61,625 bases of DNA from Bacillota bacterium (GTDB taxonomy: Bacteria > Bacillota_A > Clostridia > Lachnospirales > Lachnospiraceae), in the NCBI GenBank assembly GCA_023443925.1, contig JAEZSL010000120.1:1-61625 (forward strand). Reading direction: 5' to 3'. Within the stretch, counting starts at the first letter, position 1. Every line of letters starts with the position of its first letter. Position numbers and translations under genes: made by a program. Under the pieces are notes generated by a model that did no database searches, had not been told where the DNA came from, and saw only the letters and a list, made by a program, of their open reading frames with translations. This document shows positions 8,117 to 16,009 of this stretch, one piece after another.

Positions 8117-9655
8117 TTAATTTTCGTTATTCTTCTCTAATCCTTCTTTTGTATAATTGTTATTCCCATTCCACAGAATCCACTCCTCGTAGCCGGCATC
8201 GTATACTGCCTGGATCTGGTCACGGATTTCATCGGGACCGTAGGATTTATGCGGCTTGATCCAGGTAGCGGTAAAATCCTGAAGCCAGGATCTGACTACA
8301 GCGGTATTCTCTTCTTCCTCTCCCAGTGCAGCCTGCGACTTGTCCAGGGCTTTTAAGATCAGATCATAGGGCTCCAGATCCGGATGTTTTATACCATAAG
8401 AACCGTCCTGGTAATGGGACGGATAAATCATAGGGCAGATATAATCCAGATATTTTGCCATTTCCTTATAATCCTGACCTACGATGTTCGCATCCACACT
8501 GCTGTCAATAATGGTTCCATATACATCGGCAGATACATAAACCCCCAGCGGTTTCAGATTATCACAGGCGTATTTCGTAAATTCCGATATTACCTCTATC
8601 TTACTTTTCTTAGCTGCCGCCTTTCCAAAATCCACCTCACTCATCCCCGAATCGGTGGAAAACCGGATATAATCAAATTGAATTTCATCAAAACCCAGAA
8701 GTGCGGCTTCTCTGGCAACGGAGACCAGATATTCCCATACATCCTTTTTATAGGGATTCACCCAGCTAAGTCCGCTTTTATCATAAAAGATACTGCCGTC
8801 TTTCATCTTTAAACATAAATCCGGCCTTCCCTTTGCTAAAATGGGATCTTTAAAGGCTACGACCCTGGCTATAAGATAAATGTCCTTCTCTTTTAATTCC
8901 GATATTAAATTTTGTATATCACTGATATAATTCACATCCGCCTTCAGCTCTTTTGCTTCCGGCAAGTCCATTTTATAGGTAATTTCTCCGTTATCGTTTT
9001 TTATATCGATAACCATGGCATTTAGTTCCGTGGTATCCACCAGGTCTGTCAGTTCTTTCATATAGCTTTCACTTCCGGCTTTCGGACCGGTGACATAGAT
9101 CCCTTTTACTTTTATGGGCGACCGCTTACTGATACCGGATTTAAAGGTTTCCTGCATGTCCCCGTCTGAATCGGTGTTCTCTGAAGTGTTAATGTTTATA
9201 TCTGTAATATTATTTTCATCACCCGTATCACTAAATCCTGTACCATTGTCGTTTGTGATCTGTTGATTGTCTGGTTCCTGTATGCCCCCGTCAGATGCTG
9301 CTCCATTGGTTATAGTGCCTGCCTGGCTGTCCAAATTGTTACCTGCGGCATTTCCGGTTTCCGACCCTGTATTACTGTGTATATTGGTTTCCGTATTGCG
9401 TACCTGCTCCGTTTTGGCGCTTTCTGTTCCCGGAGTATTTTGATCCGGCCTTGTTATAGGGGTTTCCTGCCACGGAACTAACCTGCCTCCGGTTAGATAA
9501 AATGCAGCACCTCCCCCGATACCGATTATGGCTAATACCATTATTACAGCAATTACCGGTTTTAGATTATCCGGTTTTTTCCTGCGGTTACGTCCTCTGC
9601 GCTTCCCGGAATAAGCATCCTTTCTGCTTATATACATATCCCTTTTTTTACTCAT
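8117..9655 (-). CDS. Predicted membrane-anchored glycoside hydrolase (DUF4015/COG1306 type)
   Basis: This 512-residue protein has a basic cytoplasmic N-terminus, a membrane segment at about residues 34-54 (VIAVIMVLAIIGIGGGAAF), and a low-complexity Asn/Thr/Gly/Asp linker to about residue 170. A C-terminal TIM-barrel-like domain follows. KGIYVTGPKAGS, VIDIKNDNGEITY, FDEIQFDYIRF and YICPMIYPSHY resemble the DUF4015 family of putative glycosyl hydrolases. Asp and Glu in the FDEIQFDYIRF segment are candidate catalytic residues. It probably acts outside the membrane on wall or capsule glycan; the substrate is unknown. AGGAG lies 7 bases before the ATG, and the gene appears to be alone. Confidence 0.8.
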   Translation of the reverse strand: MSKKRDMYISRKDAYSGKRRGRNRRKKPDNLKPVIAVIMVLAIIGIGGGAAFYLTGGRLVPWQETPITRPDQNTPGTESAKTEQVRNTETNIHSNTGSETGNAAGNNLDSQAGTITNGAASDGGIQEPDNQQITNDNGTGFSDTGDENNITDININTSENTDSDGDMQETFKSGISKRSPIKVKGIYVTGPKAGSESYMKELTDLVDTTELNAMVIDIKNDNGEITYKMDLPEAKELKADVNYISDIQNLISELKEKDIYLIARVVAFKDPILAKGRPDLCLKMKDGSIFYDKSGLSWVNPYKKDVWEYLVSVAREAALLGFDEIQFDYIRFSTDSGMSEVDFGKAAAKKSKIEVISEFTKYACDNLKPLGVYVSADVYGTIIDSSVDANIVGQDYKEMAKYLDYICPMIYPSHYQDGSYGIKHPDLEPYDLILKALDKSQAALGEEEENTAVVRSWLQDFTATWIKPHKSYGPDEIRDQIQAVYDAGYEEWILWNGNNNYTKEGLEKNNEN

Positions 9656-9832
9656 GCCACGCTCCTGTCCCTGTATTTTCGCATCAAACAGTATCTGTTA
9701 TTATCTTATTTCTTATAGCAGATTTTGTCAATGTTTTGTCAAGTTCTATATAACTATCCTGTATTTTATAATAATATTTGTTCATATATTACAATTTTCG
9801 TGGAATAAATAGTTCCAAAATTTACTTTTTCA

Positions 9833-9862
9833 TTGACACTATATTTAAAGCTGTTATATAAT
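9833..9862 (+). promoter_or_regulatory. Sigma-A promoter of the XRE regulator gene
   Basis: TTGACA at 9833-9838 and TATAAT at 9857-9862 are both full consensus hexamers, separated by 18 bases. They lie about 50 bases before the regulator's start codon. I see no strong palindrome over the promoter. Confidence 0.75.
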
Positions 9863-9913
9863 TATTTTATAATTTCTCGTTGGTATATAAAGAAAACTGT
9901 AGGAGGATTATTC

Positions 9914-10279
9914 ATGGATTTTAGCAGTCGGTTAAAGCACTTAAGACAAAAATATAAATTAACCCAAGGCGAGTTGGCAGCCGTTATTGGATTAAAGTCA
10001 ACCGCTATCTCTAATTATGAATCCAAACGCAATGAGCCATCTTTTGATAAGTTAATTTCATTATCGGATTACTTTAATGTTTCATGTGACTATATGTTGG
10101 GGGTTACTGACAATACGTTACGAATTGGGAGTGAGGATTTAGATAATGACACAGCTGATTTCTTTATATTATATAAAAGATTGAACAAGGTTAATGCCAA
10201 TGAAATCAAAAATTATGCCAGATACTTATTATATAAGCAAGAAAAATTAGCAGAGAGTTTAAAAGATTTACGGAGTTAA
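9914..10279 (+). CDS. XRE-family helix-turn-helix regulator
   Basis: This 121-residue protein has an N-terminal Cro/CI-type helix-turn-helix (about residues 7-62: LRQKYKLTQGELAAVIG, then STAISNYESKRNEPS, then LSDYFNVSCDYMLG) and a helical, charged C-terminal tail that may dimerise. AGGAGG lies 7 bases before the ATG at 9914. It has its own consensus promoter and ends at a hairpin shared with the convergent neighbour. Nothing nearby points to a phage. It could regulate itself or distant genes; the targets cannot be read from this window. Confidence 0.85.
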   Translation: MDFSSRLKHLRQKYKLTQGELAAVIGLKSTAISNYESKRNEPSFDKLISLSDYFNVSCDYMLGVTDNTLRIGSEDLDNDTADFFILYKRLNKVNANEIKNYARYLLYKQEKLAESLKDLRS

Positions 10280-10332
10280 TGTTTTGATTCAGAGTACCGG
10301 TTAAGCTTGTATTCTGATAAGTAGAATCAGAA

Positions 10333-10384
10333 CTGCCTTCATGTTTCTAATCTGAATGTTAAGGAAATAACATGAGGCAGCCCT
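10333..10384. terminator. Bidirectional terminator between convergent genes
   Basis: The arms CTGCCTTCATGTT (10333-10345) and AACATGAGGCAG (10369-10380) pair with one bulged base and are followed by CCCTTTT. The hairpin lies between the stop codons of the XRE gene (plus) and the SEC-C gene (minus). Confidence 0.7.
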
Positions 10385-10399
10385 TTTCTGCATTTTATA

Positions 10400-10906
10400 C
10401 TATGCACTTGCTCCACAGCATTTTTTATATTTCTTACCGCTTCCGCAAGGACATGGATCATTGCGTCCAACTTTCTTATCCTTTACTACGGTATTGGATT
10501 TCTTCTGTTCCCAGAATAATTCTTTTCTTCTCTCTTCCGTTAAGAGAGTATCCCATACCGGCAGACTGTATAACCATTCCGCTTTTGCTTCTACCATATT
10601 ATAGTAAAGTTTTTCTTTATCAAATCCAAGATTTACAGCTGTCTTTTCATCCATTTCTTCAATGGGATTGGGATTATTTAAACTGTCATTAATACCATCC
10701 AGAAAACCAACCATAATCGATAAACTTGTTCCGTATCTTGCTGCCAGTTCTTCTACTGTTCCTTCCACCACTGTTTCAGGATCTGCCAGAATTCTTTCAT
10801 AGATGCCCTGTTCAATATTAAAATAGTTCGCCCAGAAAAGCTGCCCTTCTTTTTGATTTGTGTCAAGAGAATATGCGTAGTCTCTCCACTCTTGTAATAA
10901 ACTCAT
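10400..10906 (-). CDS. SEC-C metal-binding motif protein
   Basis: This 168-residue protein ends in a SEC-C zinc-binding motif ([20 protein letters not shown]) like the C-terminal tail of SecA, joined to an N-terminal alpha-helical domain of unknown function. Clostridia commonly carry such short SEC-C proteins. The motif can bind zinc and partners such as SecB or ribosomes, but the role here is open. I start it at 10906 because AAGG lies 9 bases before that ATG; an ATG 9 bases earlier abuts the ribosome site. Confidence 0.8.
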   Translation of the reverse strand: MSLLQEWRDYAYSLDTNQKEGQLFWANYFNIEQGIYERILADPETVVEGTVEELAARYGTSLSIMVGFLDGINDSLNNPNPIEEMDEKTAVNLGFDKEKLYYNMVEAKAEWLYSLPVWDTLLTEERRKELFWEQKKSNTVVKDKKVGRNDPCPCGSGKKYKKCCGASA

Positions 10907-10992
10907 TATTTTCATCCTTTCTGTCGTTTAGTATTTGCAATATAATCCTAAACTTACGTAAAAAAAATTATTATTTTATGTATAATACACCA

Positions 10993-11211
10993 AAATCAGT
11001 ATCATACTATAGTTAATCTAATTTATAAACTATGACGCCTGCAAGGCGCAGACGACGGACGGTATAATTAGATTGGCGTAATCTTATGCGGACGTTGGAT
11101 CCCCCCTCCAACGATAAGACACGCAGCCAACACCAAAGAAAAGTTAAATACTTATCCTCCCCTTTTTAGCAAACAACTCACTGCAAAGGCGTAGTGGGTT
11201 GTTTGTTTTTT
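10993..11211 (+). ncRNA. Candidate structured RNA, about 220 nt, ending in a terminator
   Basis: A TATAAT at 10981-10986, with no good -35 box, precedes a stretch with several self-complementary pairs. AATCTAATT (11015-11023) pairs with AATTAGATT (11066-11074) around an inner CGCC-tgcaa-GGCG hairpin. TTGGC (11073-11077) could pair with GCCAA near 11125-11129. GTTGGA and TCCAAC form a hairpin over a C-rich loop, nested inside TCTTAT and ATAAGA. A rho-independent terminator closes it at 11171-11211. No open frame fits. I do not recognise the family: it does not match the riboswitch, tmRNA, SRP or RNase P cores I know. It could equally be a leader of a lost gene. Confidence 0.5.
11171..11211 (+). 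terminator. Rho-independent terminator of the candidate RNA
   Basis: AAACAACTCACT (11171-11182) pairs with AGTGGGTTGTTT (11193-11204), with one wobble pair, and is followed by a run of six T at 11206-11211. Confidence 0.8.
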
Positions 11212-11560
11212 CATTAAGTCAATTGTATCCTTCATGAATAAAGGCATCCTGGGGGGCATTTTCTCTGAAACCCTTATATGTCAATGCTTTCAGCGTATTT
11301 ATCCTTTTATGGCACAGAGAGTATTTTATCATAAAAATAGTCTATACGCAACTTATAAAAAAAGAGCTGTTGCCTGGATAGATAATTCATCTATTTTGCA
11401 ACACGCCCTTTACTTTGTTATGCTATTCATTGCTATGTTCCAAGAATTCTACACTTTTTAGTTATACAAAAAAGAATCAGCTTGTGCTGTAATATCGTTT
11501 TATTCCTATAATTTTACTGGCTTTCGCAATTATCTACACAGTATTTTTCGGTTCCTAATC
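11212..11560. other. Intergenic stretch with one imperfect hairpin
   Basis: I see no convincing gene in these 349 bases. A nested inverted repeat at 11368-11403 (TGTTGC and ATAGAT pairing with ATCTAT and GCAACA) resembles the ends of the larger hairpin element at 32812-32951. A 75-codon open frame at 11234-11461 has no ribosome site and runs through this hairpin. Confidence 0.4.
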
Positions 11561-11782
11561 TCATTTTTTTGAAGAATTACTAACCAACTGAAGAGTTGTT
11601 AATGCTATTTCCTGTGGTTTAACGCTTAGATATGCATGGTCTATTCGATTTCTTATTGAATATGCTAATTTTACATCTATTATTTTAAACGAATCTATCG
11701 TTTCCTCTGAAAGTTTATCAGATAACTCACCTATCTGCCCGATATCTAAAGCAAGAGCCTTTAATCCATATCGCCTCCCTAT
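11561..11782 (-). pseudogene. Truncated HEPN (DUF86-like) toxin remnant
   Basis: A frame shifted by one base from the MNT gene encodes about 70 residues that look like the middle and end of a HEPN-domain toxin. QIGELSDKLSEE matches the conserved helix and SIRNRIDHAYLSV holds the RNase-type R-N-x-x-x-H motif. The first 35-40 residues of the family are missing, no start codon or ribosome site is visible, and the frame begins inside the 3' end of the MNT gene. A small deletion probably fused the two genes. The catalytic motif is still intact, so re-expression as a fused or internally initiated product cannot be excluded. Confidence 0.7.
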
Positions 11783-12098
11783 CTATTATAGGTTTCAGCG
11801 TATATTTTTCTATACCCATTTCCTTTGCTTCTTCATAATCCGCTTCAAGGTCAGCATAATCTACTACATCACATTCCAAGCCAAGCTTAGCTTTAATATG
11901 AGTCTGTAATATTCCTTCAATTCCATCATACACTAAAAGTAGAGGTTTCGTACCTTTCAATACGACGTCAATATCCGAATTATCAGTTTGCTCATTTCTA
12001 GCAAAAGAACCAAATAAACCAATTTGAATATTACTTAACTTTTCATCATTCGCAAGGTTATATAACTCTTCCATCACTGACTCTCTATTAATTGCCAT
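11727..12098 (-). CDS. MNT-type nucleotidyltransferase (antitoxin of a HEPN-MNT pair)
   Basis: This 123-residue minimal nucleotidyltransferase has the signature GLFGSFARNEQTDNSDIDVV (Gly-Ser followed by the Asp-x-Asp metal site) and a later acidic residue in ECDVVDYADLE. MntA proteins AMPylate and neutralise their HEPN partner toxins. AGGGG lies 7 bases before the ATG. The natural end seems to have been lost: after about REAIWI the last dozen codons read into sequence that encodes the toxin remnant in another frame. It may be a live antitoxin without a complete toxin. Confidence 0.8.
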   Translation of the reverse strand: MAINRESVMEELYNLANDEKLSNIQIGLFGSFARNEQTDNSDIDVVLKGTKPLLLVYDGIEGILQTHIKAKLGLECDVVDYADLEADYEEAKEMGIEKYTLKPIIDREAIWIKGSCFRYRADR

Positions 12099-12523
12099 AA
12101 ACAGCCCCTCTTCACCTGTTATTACTTATCTATTTCGATATATCTGTTCTCAACTCAAGTTTACCATAACATAAAAACATTAGCAATCAAATCGATTATG
12201 TAATTCTATGTCTTTATATGTATATCCCAAACATCGCAGATGAATAAGTGCCTATACACCTTGAAATTCAAAAGAAGCCGGTAGCACATTTTACTGATGG
12301 AATATTTTAACATATCTATAAAAGATTTTCAATTAATTATTATACCGGACAGACCTTTATGCTTACCTACTCCTTCCTTTCACAAAAACAGAATATCAGA
12401 GGAATAAATAAAATTCTTTCATTCTTGGTTTCATTCATACAAGGTTCATTTGAACCTGATATCAATACTACTACCTAAATGTTCCAGCTCCGCCTCCGAT
12501 TTGCGGTCATAATATTGCTATCA
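12099..12523. other. Gene-free AT-rich gap
   Basis: No gene or RNA is supported in these 425 bases. The only structure I see is a short GGTTC-atttg-GAACC-type inverted repeat near 12442-12456. Confidence 0.5.
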
Positions 12524-12871
12524 TCATTCTTCTAATAATATTACATCTTCCCCTTGATTTTTTCTAAGTCTGATATTCTCTCTTCCCCACATACACATTA
12601 CATTAATAATTTCATTGGCAGTTTTACCATACTCCGTCACGTAATATTCTACTTTGGGGGGCATTTGATTATAATTTATCCTCCCCACAATTCCATCCCT
12701 CTCCAATTCACGAAGCTGCTGAATCAGAACTTTTTGAGATATACCAGGTATAAGACGCTCTAATTCACTGGTTCTTTTTGAACCGGATATAAGCAGACAC
12801 ACAATTAGAGCTTTCCATTTACCGCCCAGGATTTCAAGAGTCGCTTCAATTCCTAAATTATATTGCTTCAA
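12524..12871 (-). CDS. HxlR-family transcriptional regulator
   Basis: This 115-residue winged-helix protein has the HxlR hallmark EILGGKWKALIVCLL, then a recognition helix region (RTSELERLIPGISQKVLIQQLRELE) and a wing. The start is a TTG at 12871 with GGAGGT 6 bases upstream; the frame stays open 22 codons further but that extension is not family sequence. It is divergent from a flavin reductase gene, and a strong palindrome lies between them. It probably represses that gene and itself, as YodB-type regulators do with quinone reductases. It has no conserved N-terminal Cys of the kind that senses quinones in YodB, so the signal may differ. Confidence 0.85.
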   Translation of the reverse strand: MKQYNLGIEATLEILGGKWKALIVCLLISGSKRTSELERLIPGISQKVLIQQLRELERDGIVGRINYNQMPPKVEYYVTEYGKTANEIINVMCMWGRENIRLRKNQGEDVILLEE

Positions 12872-12927
12872 AATATCACCTCCAAATTTATTACAGTATA
12901 AAATTTTCATTGGTAATACATATATCC

Positions 12928-12971
12928 ATACACACAATAAAGTAAGTATTTACTGACTTTATTGTGTGTAT
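12928..12971. promoter_or_regulatory. Perfect inverted-repeat operator between hxlR and the reductase gene
   Basis: The 16-base arms ATACACACAATAAAGT (12928-12943) and ACTTTATTGTGTGTAT (12956-12971) are exact complements over a 12-base centre. Nested inside is AGTAAGTATTTACT (12941-12954), close to the TACT...AGTA pattern of HxlR/YodB operators. The right arm meets the -35 hexamer of the reductase promoter, as expected for repression. Confidence 0.75.
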
Positions 12972-12999
12972 TTACAATAGAAGTTTTTCGTTCAATAAT
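12971..12999 (+). promoter_or_regulatory. Promoter of the reductase gene
   Basis: TTTACA (12971-12976) and AATAAT (12994-12999) are 17 bases apart. The first base of the -35 box is the last base of the palindrome. An AAT trinucleotide run follows at about 12994-13014. Confidence 0.6.
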
Positions 13000-13100
13000 A
13001 ATAATAATAATAACATTATTACAGCAAATAGCAATTGCTTAAATTATGTGTTTTTAATTATTCTTAACACTAATTAATAGAGAAAGGATTTGTGATTTAT

Positions 13101-13637
13101 ATGAAAACCCTTATTGTTTTAGCACACCCTGACATTAGTAATTCCAGAGTAAACAAAAGGTGGAAAGAGGAATTAGATAAGTATCCGAAGGAAATTATGA
13201 TTCATGAGCTATATAAAGAATATCCTGACTGGAACGTTGATGTAAAAAAAGAACAACAGCTTTTGGAAAACACAGATTTTATTATTTTTCAGTTTCCTTT
13301 ATATTGGTACAGTTATCCCCCTTTATTAAAAAAATGGCTGGATGATGTATTTACCCATGGATGGGCATATGGTTCAAAAGGAAATAAATTAAAAGGAAAA
13401 AAGTTTGGCTTGGCCATTTCCATTGGTGATAAACCTGAAAATTATTCCCATACTGGTTCTGTAGGTTTTACAGTAGATGAAGTTGTTATTCCTTTCAAAG
13501 CTGCCGCTGCTCATGTCAATGCCGATGTACTGCCTTACTTCTGTGTTTTTAAAGCTTCCTTTGATATTAGCAGCGAAGAGATTGCAGTAAGTGCACAAAG
13601 TTATATTAAATATATAACAAGCTGTAAACAGAATTAA
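13101..13637 (+). CDS. Flavodoxin-fold NAD(P)H oxidoreductase (quinone reductase/KefF type)
   Basis: This 178-residue protein matches the NQO1/MdaB family of FMN/FAD reductases: TLIVLAHPDISNSRVN at the N-terminus (phosphate-binding loop after strand 1), QFPLYWYSYPPLLKKWLDDV (flavin and dimer region), THGWAYG and GKKFGLAISIG. It probably reduces quinones or related electrophiles with two electrons. I start it at the ATG at 13101, which matches the family N-terminus; a GTG at 13092 is closer to the AAAGGA. The divergent HxlR regulator and the palindrome suggest induction by electrophiles. Confidence 0.85.
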   Translation: MKTLIVLAHPDISNSRVNKRWKEELDKYPKEIMIHELYKEYPDWNVDVKKEQQLLENTDFIIFQFPLYWYSYPPLLKKWLDDVFTHGWAYGSKGNKLKGKKFGLAISIGDKPENYSHTGSVGFTVDEVVIPFKAAAAHVNADVLPYFCVFKASFDISSEEIAVSAQSYIKYITSCKQN

Positions 13638-13944
13638 AATAACGTAGGGCGGCCTATTCAGGCTGCCCTAATTATTACAAGACTTTATATGCAATTCAAT
13701 AGCACAAGATGAAACAGGTGAATAATTTCATTCATATAATTAATCAATACGGATTATATTTTCAAATTCCTTTATAAATTATAAGGTTTTTCCATAATTT
13801 TGGCTGTATATAATAGAACCCTTTGTTTTCTTGAATTATTGGCTTAGACATATATAATACTAATATAAGGTTTTTATAGGTGGTCAATGGATAATATACA
13901 AAAGAAGCTTTAGAAAAACAGCTTAAAAATGCAATGCTAAAAAA
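13638..13944. other. Intergenic region with a hairpin after the reductase gene
   Basis: AGGGCGGCCT-attc-AGGCTGCCCT at 13645-13668 forms a strong hairpin just after the reductase stop, but only AATTATT follows, so it would be a weak terminator. I see no gene in the rest. Confidence 0.45.
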
Positions 13945-13977
13945 CTAACGAAAAACTAACATTTATTTTGATATTAT
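13945..13977 (+). promoter_or_regulatory. Candidate response-regulator box and promoter of the first two-component system
   Basis: Two CTAAC half-sites at 13945-13949 and 13956-13960 are 11 bases apart, one helical turn, as in OmpR-family direct repeats. A TATTAT -10-like hexamer starts at 13972, 11 bases after the second half-site. The same arrangement precedes the ABC permease gene at 15933. Confidence 0.65.
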
Positions 13978-14007
13978 TTACGGATAAACTGCAAGGATGG
14001 TATGCAT

Positions 14008-14685
14008 ATGAAATTATTGCTTGTTGAAGATGAAGAAATGCTTTCAGCTATCATAGCTAAGGGACTGCGTAAAGTGGGTTATGCAGTTGATACCGTTTTT
14101 GATGGCGAAGAGGCTCTGGAATTTTACGAAATTAACAGGTATGATATTATAATTCTAGACTTGAATATTCCCAAAATAGACGGACTTGACGTACTGCGGG
14201 CAATTCGGAAAAAAGATTCAAATACAAAGATTTTAATTCTATCTGCAAGAACGAAAGTTGATGAAAGAATTCATGGTTTGGATGAAGGTGCTAACGATTA
14301 TCTTATTAAACCTTTTGATTTCGGTGAATTAGAAGCAAGAATCAGAAATTTATTGCGCAGAAATTTTTCCGGACTTCCATCAACAATTATGTTCGGTATT
14401 TTTACAATTGATACAAACGCAAAAAAAGTGATCTGTAATGGAGAAGCATTGAAATTAACCCGTAAGGAATACAGCATTTTAGAGTACCTTGTGCTGAATA
14501 AAAATAAGGTTATCAGCGCAGAGGAATTTGTCGAACATATTTGGAGCAGCGAGTTTGATCCCTTTTCAAATACCATTCGGTATCATATTCACTCATTGAA
14601 AAAGAAGCTTTCTGATTGTGGCAGACAAGAAGTAATAAAAACCATTCGAGGACAAGGATATATTATTGAGGAGGACTGTTTATGA
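14008..14685 (+). CDS. OmpR-family response regulator
   Basis: This 225-residue protein has a receiver domain (MKLLLVEDEE acidic pocket, phospho-acceptor Asp51 in IIILDLNIP, Lys in KPFDFGELEARI) and a C-terminal winged helix (KLTRKEYSILEYLV, NTIRYHIHSLKKKL, IRGQGYII). I start it at 14008, where AAGGA is 10 bases upstream; an in-frame ATG at 14002 is also possible. It overlaps the kinase by 4 bases. It probably binds the CTAAC direct repeats before its own gene and before the exporter genes. Confidence 0.95.
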   Translation: MKLLLVEDEEMLSAIIAKGLRKVGYAVDTVFDGEEALEFYEINRYDIIILDLNIPKIDGLDVLRAIRKKDSNTKILILSARTKVDERIHGLDEGANDYLIKPFDFGELEARIRNLLRRNFSGLPSTIMFGIFTIDTNAKKVICNGEALKLTRKEYSILEYLVLNKNKVISAEEFVEHIWSSEFDPFSNTIRYHIHSLKKKLSDCGRQEVIKTIRGQGYIIEEDCL

Positions 14686-15845
14686 AGATGTCTTTACAGT
14701 GGAGAGTTACTTTGTTAACCGCTTTTGTACTGGTTATATGCTCTATTGCATTATCGGTGCTGGCTATGCTGAACGCTCAAAAAACGCTCATTTCAGCTTT
14801 TCATGATCTGATTGATATAACCAATACAAACAATGGCATCATAATACAAATGAAAGACGAAGTAAGCGGAATTAATATTCCGGAAGATGAAAATATTCAG
14901 GCTGGACGCACTGCATCACAAGAAATTCAACAGGCAAAACAAAATTTTGATGCAACAACCATTTTGTTTTGTTTCTTATTGACTGCTGCAGGTACAGGAG
15001 CCGTCTTCTTTTCTTCGGGAAAAGCCTTAAAACCTGTAAGAACTCTAAGTCAGCAAATATCCAAAATTGATGAACATAATTTAGCTGAGCGATTGCCGGA
15101 AAGGGGTTCAAATGATGAAGTAAGCCAATTAACGGTAAGTTTTAATCATGCACTTGACCGTTTGGAGGATGCATTTGAAAGGCAAAAGCGATTTTCAGCA
15201 AGTGCCGCACATGAACTGAAAACACCAATTGCAACGATTAAAGCAGGTATTCAAGTGCTTTCTATGGATGAAAATAGTACTCTTTCTGAATACCAGGATA
15301 ATGCCCGTATGACAGAATCAAGTGTTGACAGGCTGACTCAGGTAGTTAACGATTTATTAATTCTGGCTTCTTCAAATGAAGATGTTGATACACTAAAAGA
15401 AACTATTTATTTGGATGTTATGTTTGAAACGATATTCGAGGAATTGTCACCAATATATGAAAATCAGGAAATAACTTACACTATTGACTGTGGTGCCATA
15501 ACGCTTTACGGAAACGCAGCGCTTCTTTACAGAGCATTTTATAACCTGATTGAGAATTCTTATAAATATAACAACGAAAAAGGAAGTATTACAATTCGTG
15601 GCAGTGAAACAGAAAACGGTATAAAAATAAACATTGAAGATACCGGTATGGGAGTTCCTGCCGAACATCTACCATTCATATTTGATGCCTTCTATCGGGT
15701 AGAAAGCTCACGTTCACGGAAAACCGCAGGCTCAGGTTTGGGTCTGTCTATAACGAAATCAATCATAGAAAAGCATGACGGTACGATCAAAGTTTCAAGT
15801 GAATATAAAAAAGGTACAAAATTCAAGATTCTATTTCCTATATAA
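14682..15845 (+). CDS. Sensor histidine kinase
   Basis: This 387-residue membrane kinase has two membrane segments (about residues 8-29 and 91-112) around a short extracytoplasmic loop of about 60 residues. A HAMP linker, the dimerisation box SAAHELKTPIATIKA with His177, and an ATPase domain follow (NLIENSYKYN, EDTGMGVP, GSGLGLSITKSI). The small outer loop resembles kinases that sense peptides at the membrane, sometimes through a partner transporter. Its stop is followed by a terminator, and the ABC exporter genes follow with their own promoter. Confidence 0.94.
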   Translation: MKMSLQWRVTLLTAFVLVICSIALSVLAMLNAQKTLISAFHDLIDITNTNNGIIIQMKDEVSGINIPEDENIQAGRTASQEIQQAKQNFDATTILFCFLLTAAGTGAVFFSSGKALKPVRTLSQQISKIDEHNLAERLPERGSNDEVSQLTVSFNHALDRLEDAFERQKRFSASAAHELKTPIATIKAGIQVLSMDENSTLSEYQDNARMTESSVDRLTQVVNDLLILASSNEDVDTLKETIYLDVMFETIFEELSPIYENQEITYTIDCGAITLYGNAALLYRAFYNLIENSYKYNNEKGSITIRGSETENGIKINIEDTGMGVPAEHLPFIFDAFYRVESSRSRKTAGSGLGLSITKSIIEKHDGTIKVSSEYKKGTKFKILFPI

Positions 15846-15854
15846 AAGTATTAA

Positions 15855-15883
15855 AACAGGCGGCTTTAATTCCGCCTGTTTTT
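15855..15883 (+). terminator. Terminator after the histidine kinase gene
   Basis: AACAGGCGG (15855-15863) and CCGCCTGTT (15872-15880) are exact complements over an 8-base loop, followed by TTT. It separates the two-component operon from the ABC operon. Confidence 0.7.
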
Positions 15884-15932
15884 ACGTTAACAGCTTAACT
15901 CTTAATAAAAAAATATTTCAATGGCTTAAAAC

Positions 15933-15965
15933 CTAACGAAAATTTAACATAGCATTTGTTAAACT
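15933..15965 (+). promoter_or_regulatory. Candidate response-regulator box and promoter of the ABC exporter genes
   Basis: CTAAC (15933-15937) and TTAAC (15944-15948) are 11 bases apart. A TAAACT -10-like hexamer begins at 15960, again 11 bases after the second half-site. Spacing and sequence copy the box at 13945, so the same regulator probably drives both operons. Confidence 0.65.
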
Positions 15966-16009
15966 GTTACTGTCGACAACAAAATACTCATTAAAGGAGC
16001 TAATGAACT

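Noticed and set aside
10993..11211. Known riboswitch or housekeeping RNA
   Set aside because: I compared it from memory with guanidine, c-di-GMP, purine, SAM, TPP and magnesium riboswitch cores and with tmRNA, SRP and RNase P motifs; none fits, so I left it unclassified.
11234..11461. 75-codon plus-strand open frame
   Set aside because: No ribosome site, no recognisable motif, and it spans an imperfect inverted repeat, so it is probably not a gene.
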